Part shown: positions 34,969 through 44,855 of the stretch, piece by piece
Layout: every line of letters begins with the position of its first letter
Numbering within the stretch: the stretch's first letter is position 1
NCBI GenBank assembly: GCA_048268005.1
Contig: JBLWWJ010000001.1
Span: forward strand, 1,178,001 to 1,242,000
Direction: 5' to 3'
DNA length: 64,000 bases
Source of the DNA: Ancylomarina sp048268005
Lineage (GTDB): Bacteria; Bacteroidota; Bacteroidia; Bacteroidales; Marinifilaceae
Made by a program: the position numbers and the translations under genes
The notes under the pieces: generated by a model
Told to the model about the DNA's origin: nothing
What the model saw: only the letters and a program-made list of their open reading frames with translations
Database searches by the model: none

Positions 34969-36063
34969 TTATAGGTTCTGTATTCTTTCGTTAATGGCAT
35001 TCCAGTAGGCTTTGTGGAAATCCATACTTTTAGTATCTATCCACTCAGGGAAGTACTTTGCTTCACCTTGAGGCGTGAATTGGACCTTATCCTTTGGATT
35101 ATAAAAGCCAGCTCGCTCAGGATGGAACTGAATACCAAAAACGTTTGGATATTTCTTGTGGTAGATTGCTTCTATTATTTTTCCATCGGTAGATAATGCC
35201 GAAACCTTAAAGCCTTTACCCAGCTTTTCGATGGCCTGATGGTGGTATGAATTAACCAGTGGACTAGCCTTTTTCTTTATGCCCGTTAGTTTTGAAAAGA
35301 AAGATCCTCTAAAGTTGATCTGGTGAAAATGAAAGCCAGTAAGTTCTAGCTCGTCATTCTCTGGCATTTGACTGTGATAATTTCTGTGAATTTCATTTTG
35401 TCCTAGATGAGCCAAACCTTCACTTTCCACGCCTTTATAGATTTCTGATGGGATATCTTGAATGAGGCTGCCACCCGAGGCGATATTCATGCTTTGCATA
35501 CCTAGGCAAATGCCGTTTATCAGGTAATTAGGCTTTTCTTTTATTAAAGGTTTGTAATTCTTGTCGTGGAAACCACCTATAAGGTGATAAATGAAAGAAA
35601 CCTCAAAATAATGGCGGTATGGATCGTAAACTTTAGTTAAAGGGCTTTGTTCTTCTTTATAAAGCTCGGCTGGAATATCAGGCCCACCAAAGAAAAAGAC
35701 GCCTGAACTTTTGGAAAATAGCTCTTCAAATTCATCACTAACTTCATTGTGTTCATATAGATGTTCGGCATACAGGCTATCCTTTAGTTCTACCAAATAC
35801 ATGTTTAGTGAGCTAAGAGTGTCCAATACAGCTTGTGAATTGGTATAATCATACTTCTCCTTGCTATGATATAAGCCAATGAGTTGTACCTGATCCAGAT
35901 CAAGTAGGCCTTTAGTCGCCAGAGTCGAGAGTATATTAATGTTCGTTGCTGTAGGATGTGCAATCAGTATCTGCTTGTTTAAATGGTCGGGAAGTGGTTT
36001 TAGAAGCTGCGCCTGCAAGAGACTGACTGGTAAAAGAAGAACTAAGAGTAATTTGAGTTTCAT
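34969..36063 (-). CDS. Exported class-I glutamine amidotransferase-like / C26 peptidase
   Basis: A 364-residue protein with a Sec signal (MKLKLLLVLLLPVSLLQAQ). The nucleophile elbow is GICLGMQSM with Cys 186, and FGIQFHPERAGF carries the His and Glu of the triad, so the domain looks active. It resembles gamma-glutamyl-GABA hydrolase/PuuD-like C26 enzymes, but export to the periplasm is odd for a glutamine amidotransferase and suggests hydrolysis of a gamma-glutamyl compound or peptide there. Residues 30-110 form an extra N-terminal part. Single gene. Confidence 0.78.
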   Translation of the reverse strand: MKLKLLLVLLLPVSLLQAQLLKPLPDHLNKQILIAHPTATNINILSTLATKGLLDLDQVQLIGLYHSKEKYDYTNSQAVLDTLSSLNMYLVELKDSLYAEHLYEHNEVSDEFEELFSKSSGVFFFGGPDIPAELYKEEQSPLTKVYDPYRHYFEVSFIYHLIGGFHDKNYKPLIKEKPNYLINGICLGMQSMNIASGGSLIQDIPSEIYKGVESEGLAHLGQNEIHRNYHSQMPENDELELTGFHFHQINFRGSFFSKLTGIKKKASPLVNSYHHQAIEKLGKGFKVSALSTDGKIIEAIYHKKYPNVFGIQFHPERAGFYNPKDKVQFTPQGEAKYFPEWIDTKSMDFHKAYWNAINERIQNL

Positions 36064-36499
36064 TAAATTTCTGTTAGATTATGGATTTTTAAAGATTTAT
36101 TCAAAAATAAGTTTAAATATCTAAAAAACACTTTTCAAATCTTTCTTACTAATAAATTTATTGCTTGTAAAAGTCTATATTCATTTGTTAAAGGATGATA
36201 TTTCAGCTCCTCCTTTTTATTATGTCTAAATAAGCTTAATCTACAAGCGATTAATTAATATTATTTAAATAAAGTTACTTTTCCAATCTCAGATTCTAGT
36301 TCTATTGCTTGTGACAAAAGTTGCATTTTTACCACTGAATGCATTAAATAATGTGATTAAAGTATGTTTTTTTATTAAAATATGTACTTAAAATTTGTTG
36401 TTCATAAATTAATGTTATAATTTGCAAATGTTTAATTGTCTGAAATTAAGTAAAGTAAGTGTGTGGGAATAAGCTGAAGCGGGTCTAATACGTGATAGA
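36064..36499. other. Divergent intergenic region, 436 bases
   Basis: AT-rich. TTTG at 36394-36397 and TATAATTTG at 36416-36424 form an imperfect TTTG-N18-TA(n)TTTG promoter about 75 bases before the next gene. Nothing else is visible. Confidence 0.35.
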
Positions 36500-37999
36500 A
36501 TGATAAGAAGGAAGACACTCCATAAAGAGATTGTAAGGAATCAAGAGCTTGAGTCTTTTGATACTTTTCAGTATTTTGAAGAACGTTTATCCACTGTATT
36601 AACGACCCATCTTTATAAATCGCCTCCAATACATCTTTTTAATGTAGATGAAAAGGAACTTATTTTTAGTTTACTCTGGTATGTTCGTTCGCCTCAGAGA
36701 GCTTCTGAAAGTGTCATTGATGATACAGATCTGAAGGATTTAGATTCGATGTTTAGGCAATTTATATGCCAGTTTACTGTGAATCATGAAGGAAAAGAAA
36801 TTAGCTTATTAGATTATAATTTATTAGCTGCCTTCTATCATGTTTTGTATCATAAGATTAAGGATAAATCACGAGCTGGTGTTTTAAAAGAAGCTTTTGC
36901 TGTACCAATCCTGGAAGGGGTATCAATGCTGAAAGCCATTCCTGATATGTACACAGCTTGTTATTCTATGCTGATTAGTCGTTTGAATGATATTAGTAAA
37001 CAATGCTATTCAATTGAAATGCTCAGAACCGATGGACATGGTAATCTAAGTATGACCCTTACACCAGTTCTATCTATTTATATAGCAAGAAAAGAAAGGA
37101 TGAGGATTCATGGTGAGCATCGTTCAGTTTATAAGGTTCCCAATCCATTTGCTGGCTCAGGTACAAAATGGATGAAAATACCTCGAAAGAAACTTGAATC
37201 TCATTACGCTGGAGATAAAGCTGAAATGGATTTTTATATTCAAGTCCATGCCTTTAACCAAATGAAAGAGCGGTTGGATATTTTCGATCAAAAAGCATTG
37301 AATGAGATATTGAGTTTTAATCTAAGACATTTAGGCATTTTTGAAGAATATAAGGGAGATCTTTTATTACCAATTCATGTATTTCAAACTAAAGTAGGTT
37401 ATTGGGTATGTGATATAATAGGTGATAGTCTTGTGGTAAGAACTTTTCGTATTATTACACAAGGCGATACGCCCGAAGGAGATCAATTAATGGATAATTA
37501 CTCTAAGCTGAAATCAGATATAAAACACTGTTATATTGATGATCTAAGTCTTTTATTTAAGGTAGAAGATGAAGTTGATCTCGCCTTGTACAATCAGGCA
37601 GGATTTAAAGATATATTTCGTTTGAAAGATGATAATTTAAAAACAGATGCCATGCAAAAAGCAGATTATAAAGAATTTCTTTCTTACATCAAACAAGGAG
37701 AGAAAGCTGAATTAAGGGTCTCTAGTGTTGATCAAGACGATTTAACTTTGCAAGACTATTCACTATTGCGATTGTTGAGTTTACTGATTTTAAATGCCAT
37801 GGGTTTGATTATGGCACAGGTCATGAAGTTGTTTTATTCTTTAGCCAGTAAAGTTAAGGGTCTAACGAAACAAAATGTCACTCTGAATAAAGAAGTTAAC
37901 TCTCAAGGCATCATCAATCTTTCAAACGCAAAATTGATGATGCGTAATGAAATTAATACTGTTCAAGCCAGCGAAAAATTTGAAGAACAAGTGAGTTGA
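36500..37999 (+). CDS. Protein of unknown function with a C-terminal hydrophobic segment
   Basis: A 499-residue protein, mostly hydrophilic, with one likely membrane-associated hydrophobic stretch near residues 420-445 (LLRLLSLLILNAMGLIMAQVM) and a short helical tail. Notable segments are FNVDEKELIFSLLWYVRSP and SVYKVPNPFAGSGTKWMKIP. I do not recognise the family and see no catalytic motif. Starts at the ATG at 36500; a strong terminator follows 140 bases past the stop. Confidence 0.65.
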   Translation: MIRRKTLHKEIVRNQELESFDTFQYFEERLSTVLTTHLYKSPPIHLFNVDEKELIFSLLWYVRSPQRASESVIDDTDLKDLDSMFRQFICQFTVNHEGKEISLLDYNLLAAFYHVLYHKIKDKSRAGVLKEAFAVPILEGVSMLKAIPDMYTACYSMLISRLNDISKQCYSIEMLRTDGHGNLSMTLTPVLSIYIARKERMRIHGEHRSVYKVPNPFAGSGTKWMKIPRKKLESHYAGDKAEMDFYIQVHAFNQMKERLDIFDQKALNEILSFNLRHLGIFEEYKGDLLLPIHVFQTKVGYWVCDIIGDSLVVRTFRIITQGDTPEGDQLMDNYSKLKSDIKHCYIDDLSLLFKVEDEVDLALYNQAGFKDIFRLKDDNLKTDAMQKADYKEFLSYIKQGEKAELRVSSVDQDDLTLQDYSLLRLLSLLILNAMGLIMAQVMKLFYSLASKVKGLTKQNVTLNKEVNSQGIINLSNAKLMMRNEINTVQASEKFEEQVS

Positions 38000-38140
38000 T
38001 CATATGAATCAATGAGGATCTAAAATTTTAGCCTGTATAGATTAAATATTACCTATATGCATGAAAGAGTTGCGACGGCTTGTGAACATACTCTTGATGG
38101 GTCTATTCGCAATGCAGTTAAGCTTTACTCTTGAATATTA

Positions 38141-38187
38141 CACCTTCTAAACTTAAGTGTTTTCTTAAGTTTAGAAGGTGTTTTTTT
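38141..38187 (+). terminator. Very strong intrinsic terminator
   Basis: CACCTTCTAAACTTAAG and CTTAAGTTTAGAAGGTG form a perfect 17-bp stem with a TGTTTT loop, followed by seven T. The ~140 bases between the previous stop and this hairpin hold no gene that I can see. Confidence 0.9.
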
Positions 38188-38351
38188 ATGAAATTTAATA
38201 AGGTATATAAATCACTTATGTTTCAGCTAAATGATCTGTTTTGCAATGATGAAATTAAAAGAGAGTTTCATGTCCGTATTTAACGGAAATATTTTTAAAT
38301 GGTAAGTTTTATTAGTATTTTAGCTATTAACACTATTAACATTTGGCTGAA

Positions 38352-41300
38352 ATGCAACTTCCTACACGTCGTATATCGTTATTTTGCCTTTTGATACTTT
38401 CTATGTCCGTGACATTCTCCTTTGCTCAACGTACAATTTACAGCATGAGTGAATACAATATGGAGAGTAATCTACCGGAAGAGTTGGTTAAAGATATTGT
38501 GACGGATCGAAATGGAATTCCTCATTTTGCCACTGATAATGGTCTTTACGCACTTATGCATGATGAGTTTCATCTTATAGTTCCTCCCGAAGGTAAATCT
38601 TCATTTTTTAAATCTTTTTTTGTCCTTCAAGATCAAACCATTCTTGTCTTTGCCGATGATGCGATTTACAAGCTAATCCCTGGGTTCAAAAATATTCGTT
38701 TGGAGCTTTTTATCGATTGTAATAGTGGGGATGAAGTTCCCAATTATCCAAAGAATTTATATGAGGATAGTAAGAATCGGATATGGATAGCCGACCATAC
38801 CGATATATTTTGTTACGCTGAGGGCAAGTTGCATAAGTATAAGATGGAGGAAAAAAATAAAACCAGCTCCTTTGTGCGTTCCTATCAATTTGTCGAACTG
38901 GATAGAGGGCATATTATTGCCGTATCGCAAAAAGGTTGGTTTTATATCTTAAATGATGAAACAAATACTTTTGAGGCAATGAATGAGAAAGCTGAATTTC
39001 TTGTTCATTCTTTATTCTTACATGGGAGTAATGAATTCCTTTTGGGGACATCAAAAGGTTTAATGAATTATAAGTATTCTTCTATAGGTCGCATTGTAGA
39101 AAAAAAAGTAATTGATCCATACATTATTGCTTCCTGTATAATTCCAACAAATACGAATCGTTTTTTAATAGGCACTTGGTTTCAGGGTTTAATTGAGATT
39201 TATTTTCATCCTCAATATAGCTTATATCCCGTCGGAGGCTTCCCTACATTTACCGTCAATAATATGTATAGGGACCGGTTGGGATGTGTTTGGGCGGCAA
39301 CTAACTCGGGTGTTGTACACCTGGAAAAGGAGTTTTTTTCGACCCAATTACTTCATGTCAATACCGATTATGTGAGAAATATAGTAAAGGATAAAGACGA
39401 TATTTACTTTCTGAATGGGCAGGATGTTTATAAAATTAATCCTGATTATAGTATTGAGACTTATTTGGATTTGGAAGCAAGTAATTCGACCCAATTGGCC
39501 GTTTGGAATAACCTTATACTTGTTGGTAATGAAAATGGAGAGGTTAATTGTTATAAGGATTATGAGTTAATGTTCCATTTCAAATTGTCAGATACAGATA
39601 TAACAGATATTGCCATTAATTCAAAACATGAAGCATGGGCAATTAGTAATATGGAGTTATTTAGGTTAGATCTATTGGCGGGTAGTCAGCATTCTTATTT
39701 GCATCAATTTGCTGGCAAGCGTGTTGCGCGTGATGTGGAGTATGTGAGTCATACTGATTTAGTTATTTCAGGCGCCACATCGAGTACGTATTTATACAGG
39801 TATCAAAAGGGGAGTGACAGTATAATAAATCTTAGTGTTGAAGCTGATTTTTTGAAGGGAGAGGAATTTTGGACGACAGATATTGAAATTGATGGAGATA
39901 GTATTTTAATAGGGAGTTCAAAAGGTTTAATTAAATATTATGATGGCAAAGTTGAGCACGTTGACCTTGGGGATTATACTAAGAATGATGTGAATTCTGT
40001 AGCTAAGGATAAGGGTGGAAATTTATGGATTGGTGGAAGCCATGGGGTGTTTCGAAGATCAGAGAATGAAAACGTGTTGTTTACGTCCGAAGATGGTTTG
40101 CCATCTAAAACTTTTCTGGTGAGAAATATGCTGGTTGATGCAAGAGGAATATTATGGATTGGTACAAGCAATGGCTTAAGTTATGCAGACCCCAAGCAAA
40201 GACCCAAGCGAAGTCCCAAACCTCTTATTTATGGGATCATGGAAAATGACCGCCTTATGCTTTTAGATAAACAATATGAGGTGAATAAGAATTCCTCCAT
40301 GATATTTGACGTAAGTAGCGTGTTTTATCCTCAATCAAAAAATCAATTTGAGTATTGTATCATTTCAGGTCAGAATGCGGAATGGGTACCTTTAACAGAG
40401 AGGAATCAAATTCTTATATCAGATTTGAAAGTGGGTGATTATCAACTCAAGTTACGCTCTAAACATGATGGTAATTATTATTGGAGTGAAGAAACTCTAT
40501 TGCCGATTCGGGTGAATGAGCTCTGGTATCTTAGATGGTATAGCTTAATCTCTTTTGTTCTATTCTTGATTGGTGTCATGTACTTGACGTATTTGACCAG
40601 TAAAAATAGAGCTTATTTAAGGATGTTAACTCTAAGACGTATGATCAATGAAAAAACCAGAGATTTAAAGCAGCTTAATCAAGAATTGGAGACGGCTAAT
40701 CTGGCTAAGGATAAGTTTATATCCATTTTAGCTCATGATTTACGTAATCCATTTAATGCTATTCGCGGTTTTTCTCAAATGCTAGTTGATCATGCTGAAG
40801 ATCTGGGTGATGAAGAAAAAACTGAATTGAATCAAATGATTTTTAAAAGTTCAGACGATACTTTTAAACTACTTGAGAATCTTCTTGAATGGGCTAATGT
40901 ACAAAAGGGGAATTTAAAGGCAGATCCCAAATCTTTTAATTTGCGGGTACTAATGCAAAACAACCTAGAACTTCATAAGAAACTTGCTAGCGTCAAAAAA
41001 ATAAAAATCCAGGGAGAATTCCAAGATCTGTTTGTGAAAGCAGATAAGTATATGATTGATACCGTCATCAGAAACTTAATTTCGAATGCGATTAAATATT
41101 CCTATCCTGAAGGTATTATTAATTTAGAAATCGCGGAATTGGACGATATGGCCAGAATTAAAATAATAGATCATGGGGTAGGAATGAGTCAGGAAAGAAT
41201 AGATCTGCTTTTTCGAATTGATGCCATTAGTTCGAGTGTTGGAACTTCCGAGGAAACTGGGACGGGTTTTGGCCTGATGTTATCCAAGGAATTTATTGAC

Positions 41301-41384
41301 CTGAATGAGGGTCGAATTGAAGTTAGCAGTGAAAAAGATAAAGGAACGGTCTTTTCTGTTTTTATACCCCTTAGCAATGATTAA
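38352..41384 (+). CDS. Sensor histidine kinase with beta-propeller sensor domain
   Basis: A 1010-residue kinase. Order: Sec signal (ending FSFAQ), a large extracytoplasmic region with propeller-type repeats (LYEDSKNRIWIADH, KDKGGNLWIGGSHGVF, VDARGILWIGTSNGL), a Y_Y_Y-like domain (about 625-715), one membrane helix (about 725-745), a coiled coil, HisKA with LAHDLRNPFNAIRGF (phosphorylated His near 794), and HATPase_c with N box (NLISNAIKYS), DHGVGMS and GTGFGLMLSKEF. It lacks the receiver and AraC parts of hybrid HTCS proteins, and no response regulator lies beside it. A TTG at 38343 is a less likely start. Confidence 0.88.
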   Translation: MQLPTRRISLFCLLILSMSVTFSFAQRTIYSMSEYNMESNLPEELVKDIVTDRNGIPHFATDNGLYALMHDEFHLIVPPEGKSSFFKSFFVLQDQTILVFADDAIYKLIPGFKNIRLELFIDCNSGDEVPNYPKNLYEDSKNRIWIADHTDIFCYAEGKLHKYKMEEKNKTSSFVRSYQFVELDRGHIIAVSQKGWFYILNDETNTFEAMNEKAEFLVHSLFLHGSNEFLLGTSKGLMNYKYSSIGRIVEKKVIDPYIIASCIIPTNTNRFLIGTWFQGLIEIYFHPQYSLYPVGGFPTFTVNNMYRDRLGCVWAATNSGVVHLEKEFFSTQLLHVNTDYVRNIVKDKDDIYFLNGQDVYKINPDYSIETYLDLEASNSTQLAVWNNLILVGNENGEVNCYKDYELMFHFKLSDTDITDIAINSKHEAWAISNMELFRLDLLAGSQHSYLHQFAGKRVARDVEYVSHTDLVISGATSSTYLYRYQKGSDSIINLSVEADFLKGEEFWTTDIEIDGDSILIGSSKGLIKYYDGKVEHVDLGDYTKNDVNSVAKDKGGNLWIGGSHGVFRRSENENVLFTSEDGLPSKTFLVRNMLVDARGILWIGTSNGLSYADPKQRPKRSPKPLIYGIMENDRLMLLDKQYEVNKNSSMIFDVSSVFYPQSKNQFEYCIISGQNAEWVPLTERNQILISDLKVGDYQLKLRSKHDGNYYWSEETLLPIRVNELWYLRWYSLISFVLFLIGVMYLTYLTSKNRAYLRMLTLRRMINEKTRDLKQLNQELETANLAKDKFISILAHDLRNPFNAIRGFSQMLVDHAEDLGDEEKTELNQMIFKSSDDTFKLLENLLEWANVQKGNLKADPKSFNLRVLMQNNLELHKKLASVKKIKIQGEFQDLFVKADKYMIDTVIRNLISNAIKYSYPEGIINLEIAELDDMARIKIIDHGVGMSQERIDLLFRIDAISSSVGTSEETGTGFGLMLSKEFIDLNEGRIEVSSEKDKGTVFSVFIPLSND

Positions 41385-41640
41385 ATTTTTGTTATAAAAT
41401 TCCTTTAGTTATTCGTATTTTCAATTATTCTAGATAAGCGCTTTTATTTATCGTACTTGTAAGTTTTTTATTGATCTTTAGGCAGAATGGATAAAAATGA
41501 ACAAGTCGCTTAACATCTTCTTATTGGGGCATTTAGTCATTAAATGAGTTCGTAAACCCACTAAATCCTAGCTTAACCTCCTGATATGTAATTTCTTATA
41601 TGTTTTGCAATCCAGAGATTGCAAAATTATTAAATAATGC

Positions 41641-41671
41641 TTGCACAGCAATAATTAAAAGCTTTACTTTG
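41641..41671 (+). promoter_or_regulatory. Candidate pflB promoter
   Basis: TTG at 41641, a 20-base spacer, then TTACTTTG at 41664-41671, close to the Bacteroidota TTTG/TAnnTTTG pattern. The expected transcript start, near 41678, gives a ~100-base leader before the preferred pflB start. Confidence 0.5.
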
Positions 41672-41776
41672 CGGCCGTAAAAATAAAGGGAAACTCTGAT
41701 GTTTCCTGACATTACTACCGGATTATCTATAAAGGATATCCGATCTATACAACCAAAAGACTTAAAACAAGTTAGC

Positions 41777-44002
41777 ATGACTAAGATGCAATTCAAAGCC
41801 GGTGAATGGCAAAAAACTATTAACGTAAGAGATTTCGTTAGTAATAACCTAACTTCTTATGAAGGAGATGCTTCATTCTTAACTGGAGCAACAGAACGTA
41901 CAAAAAAATTATGGGACATCTGTAAAGATGCCGTTAAAGAAGAGCGTGCAAACAACGGAGTTCGCTCAATAGATACAGAAACAGTATCAACAATTGCTTC
42001 TCATGGAGCTGGATATATCGACAAATCATTGGAGTTAATCGTAGGTCTTCAGGCTGATGAATTACTTCGTAGAGCAATGAAACCTTACGGTGGTATTGCT
42101 GTTGTTGAGAAAGCATGTACTGAGCAAGGTCTTGAGGTTTCAGATCGTGTAAAGGATATTTTCCGCAACTTTGCAAAAACTCACAATGATGGTGTTTTTG
42201 ACGCTTATACTGATGAGATTCGTAAATTCCGTTCATTAGGTTTCCTTACAGGTCTTCCTGATAACTATGCTCGTGGTCGTATCATTGGTGATTACCGACG
42301 TGTAGCACTTTACGGTATCGATCGTTTGATCGAGGTAAAGAAAGCTGATTTAGCAGGTTTGACTGGCTTAATGAATGATGAATTGATTCGTCTTCGTGAA
42401 GAGGTTTCAGAGCAAATCAAAGCTTTAGGTGAAATCAAAGCATTAGGTGCAAAATATGGTTTAGAGTTGAATCGTCCAGCTGAAACAGCTCAAGAAGCTA
42501 TTCAGTGGGTATATATGGGTTACCTGGCTGCTGTTAAGGAGCAAGATGGTGCTGCTATGTCATTGGGTAATGTTTCTACATTCCTTGATATTTATATCGA
42601 CAGAGATCTTCAGGATGGAACAATTACTGAAGAATTCGCTCAGGAAATGCTTGACCAATTCGTAATGAAATTGCGTATGGTTCGTCACCTTCGTATGAAT
42701 GCTTACGATGAGATTTTCGCTGGTGACCCAACATGGGTAACTGAGTCGATCGGTGGTAAAACAATGGACGGTAGAACTAAAGTAACGAAAACTTCTTTCC
42801 GTTTCCTTAACACACTATACACTTTAGGAGCTTCTCCAGAGCCAAACATGACGGTTCTTTGGTCAGACGAATTGCCAGAAGGATTCAAGAAATTCTGTGC
42901 TCAGGTTTCTATCGATACTTCTTCTATTCAGTATGAGAATGATCAATTGATGCGTGATACTCGTAAATCTGATGATTACGGTATTGCTTGTTGTGTGTCT
43001 TATCAGGAGATTGGAAAGCAAATTCAGTTCTTCGGTGCTCGTTGTAACTTAGCTAAAACTCTTCTTTTGGCTCTTAACGGTGGTCGTTGTGAGAAAACAG
43101 GTACATTACTTATCGAAGGTATTCCAGCAATGTCTAGCGATGTGTTGAACTACGACGAGGTAATGAGCAACTATATGATTGCGATGAAGCAAATGGCTCG
43201 TGTTTACAGCGAATCAATGAACATCATCCACTACATGCACGATAAATACTACTATGAGAAAGCTCAAATGTCTCTAGTTGATACGAATCCTGCAATTAAC
43301 CTTGCTTACGGTATTGCTGGTCTTTCAATTGTAGCTGACTCATTATCTGCAATTAAGAATGCTAAAGTAACTTCAATTCGTAACGAAGAAGGTTTAACAA
43401 CTGACTTTAATATTGAAGGTGATTTCCCATTCTATGGTAATGATGATGATGCAGTAGACTGTTTTGCAGTTGAGATTCCAAACATTTTTAACGGAATGTT
43501 GAAAGATCTACCAACTTATAAGAATGCAGAATCAACGATGTCTATCTTAACCATTACATCTAATGTTGTTTATGGTTTGAAGACTGGTGCAACTCCTGAT
43601 GGTAGAGCAGCTGGTGTACCTTTCGCTCCTGGTGCAAATCCAATGCACGGACGTGATAAGAATGGTGCAATTGCTTCATTGAACTCAGTAGCTAAGATTA
43701 ACTATGAAGATTCATTGGATGGTATCTCAAATACATTCTCAATTGTTCCTAAATCCTTAGGTGCTACTGAAGAAGCTCGTCAAGAGAACTTGGTTACTAT
43801 GATGGATGCTTATTTTACTAAAGGTGCGCATCACTTGAACGTAAATGTATTGAACCGTGAGCTTCTTATGGATGCTATGGAGCGCCCAGAAGAATACCCA
43901 CAATTGACTATTCGTGTATCAGGTTACGCAGTAAACTTCGTAAGATTGACTCGTGAGCAGCAATTAGAGGTTATCTCTCGTTCTTTCTTCGAGAAAATGT
44001 AA
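41777..44002 (+). CDS. pflB: Formate C-acetyltransferase (pyruvate formate-lyase)
   Basis: A 741-residue glycyl-radical enzyme that splits pyruvate with CoA into acetyl-CoA and formate under anoxia. Both active-site marks are present: the adjacent Cys pair in GIACCVSY (near residue 404) and the C-terminal glycyl-radical loop RVSGYAV (near residue 714). The start at 41777 (MTKMQFKAGEWQKTINVRDF) aligns with the usual family N-terminus. The frame also remains open to an ATG at 41699, which would add 26 residues not known in the family. Codon use is biased, as in a highly expressed gene. Confidence 0.95.
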   Translation: MTKMQFKAGEWQKTINVRDFVSNNLTSYEGDASFLTGATERTKKLWDICKDAVKEERANNGVRSIDTETVSTIASHGAGYIDKSLELIVGLQADELLRRAMKPYGGIAVVEKACTEQGLEVSDRVKDIFRNFAKTHNDGVFDAYTDEIRKFRSLGFLTGLPDNYARGRIIGDYRRVALYGIDRLIEVKKADLAGLTGLMNDELIRLREEVSEQIKALGEIKALGAKYGLELNRPAETAQEAIQWVYMGYLAAVKEQDGAAMSLGNVSTFLDIYIDRDLQDGTITEEFAQEMLDQFVMKLRMVRHLRMNAYDEIFAGDPTWVTESIGGKTMDGRTKVTKTSFRFLNTLYTLGASPEPNMTVLWSDELPEGFKKFCAQVSIDTSSIQYENDQLMRDTRKSDDYGIACCVSYQEIGKQIQFFGARCNLAKTLLLALNGGRCEKTGTLLIEGIPAMSSDVLNYDEVMSNYMIAMKQMARVYSESMNIIHYMHDKYYYEKAQMSLVDTNPAINLAYGIAGLSIVADSLSAIKNAKVTSIRNEEGLTTDFNIEGDFPFYGNDDDAVDCFAVEIPNIFNGMLKDLPTYKNAESTMSILTITSNVVYGLKTGATPDGRAAGVPFAPGANPMHGRDKNGAIASLNSVAKINYEDSLDGISNTFSIVPKSLGATEEARQENLVTMMDAYFTKGAHHLNVNVLNRELLMDAMERPEEYPQLTIRVSGYAVNFVRLTREQQLEVISRSFFEKM

Positions 44003-44025
44003 TCATATTGATTAGATAAAAGATA

Positions 44026-44060
44026 ATTCCGGGGCTCCAATGGGGTTCCGGAATCTTTAT
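44026..44060 (+). terminator. Hairpin between pflB and pflA
   Basis: ATTCCGG pairs with CCGGAAT, with further CTCC/GGGG pairing inside, followed by a short T run (CTTTAT). The weak T run suggests partial termination or transcript protection, which would give more pflB than pflA message. Confidence 0.55.
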
Positions 44061-44097
44061 ATTAAACGATGAGTTTTTTTTACACTAAAACATACAA

Positions 44098-44823
44098 ATG
44101 CTAAACGTTCATTCATTCGAATCACTTGGAACCTATGACGGACCAGGAATTCGACTCGTAGTTTTTTTACAGGGCTGCGCATTTAAGTGTTTATATTGTG
44201 CGAACCCTGATACGATCACTTTCAAAGGAGGAACACCAACGCCTAATAAGGAAATTATGCGTAAGGCTCGTAACCAAAGACCATTTTTCGGTAAAACAGG
44301 TGGGCTAACAGTTTCTGGAGGAGAGCCTCTTTGGCAAGCGAAAGATCTTTCTGTTCTTTTTCAGGAATTAAAGGAAGATGGGTTTAATACGTGCATTGAT
44401 ACCAATGGTAATGTTTTTAATGATGATGTAAAAAATCTTCTTAAGAACACAGATTTGGTTCTTTTAGATATCAAGCATATAAATGCTGATTGGCATAAAA
44501 CCATTACGGGTAAAACAAACGAAACAACCTTGAAGTTCGCGAAGTATCTTAAGGATACGAATACGCCAGTTTGGTTGCGTTATGTGCTTGTTCCTGGTTA
44601 TTCCGATCAAGAAGATTATTTGCATGAAATGGGACAGTATTTCAAAGATTACTCTAATGTTGAGAAATTAGAAATTCAGCCCTACCATAAACTAGGTATT
44701 CATAAGTATGAACATCTGGGAATGAAATATGAACTCGAAGGAGTTCCGGAGAATACTTCAGAGCAATTGACTCGTGCTGAAGAGATATTGAGTCAGTATT
44801 TTAAAGAGGTAATTATTAATTAA
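44098..44823 (+). CDS. pflA: Pyruvate formate-lyase activating enzyme
   Basis: A 241-residue radical SAM enzyme that places the glycyl radical on PflB. The N-terminal FESLGTYDGPGIRLVVFLQGC and the CX3CX2C cluster site (Cys 27, 31, 34) are typical, followed by TVSGGEPL (SAM-binding GGE) and DTNGN. Directly downstream of pflB in the same direction. Confidence 0.95.
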   Translation: MLNVHSFESLGTYDGPGIRLVVFLQGCAFKCLYCANPDTITFKGGTPTPNKEIMRKARNQRPFFGKTGGLTVSGGEPLWQAKDLSVLFQELKEDGFNTCIDTNGNVFNDDVKNLLKNTDLVLLDIKHINADWHKTITGKTNETTLKFAKYLKDTNTPVWLRYVLVPGYSDQEDYLHEMGQYFKDYSNVEKLEIQPYHKLGIHKYEHLGMKYELEGVPENTSEQLTRAEEILSQYFKEVIIN

Positions 44824-44855
44824 TAGAGTAGAACTCTTTGTAAAAGATTTAAATC

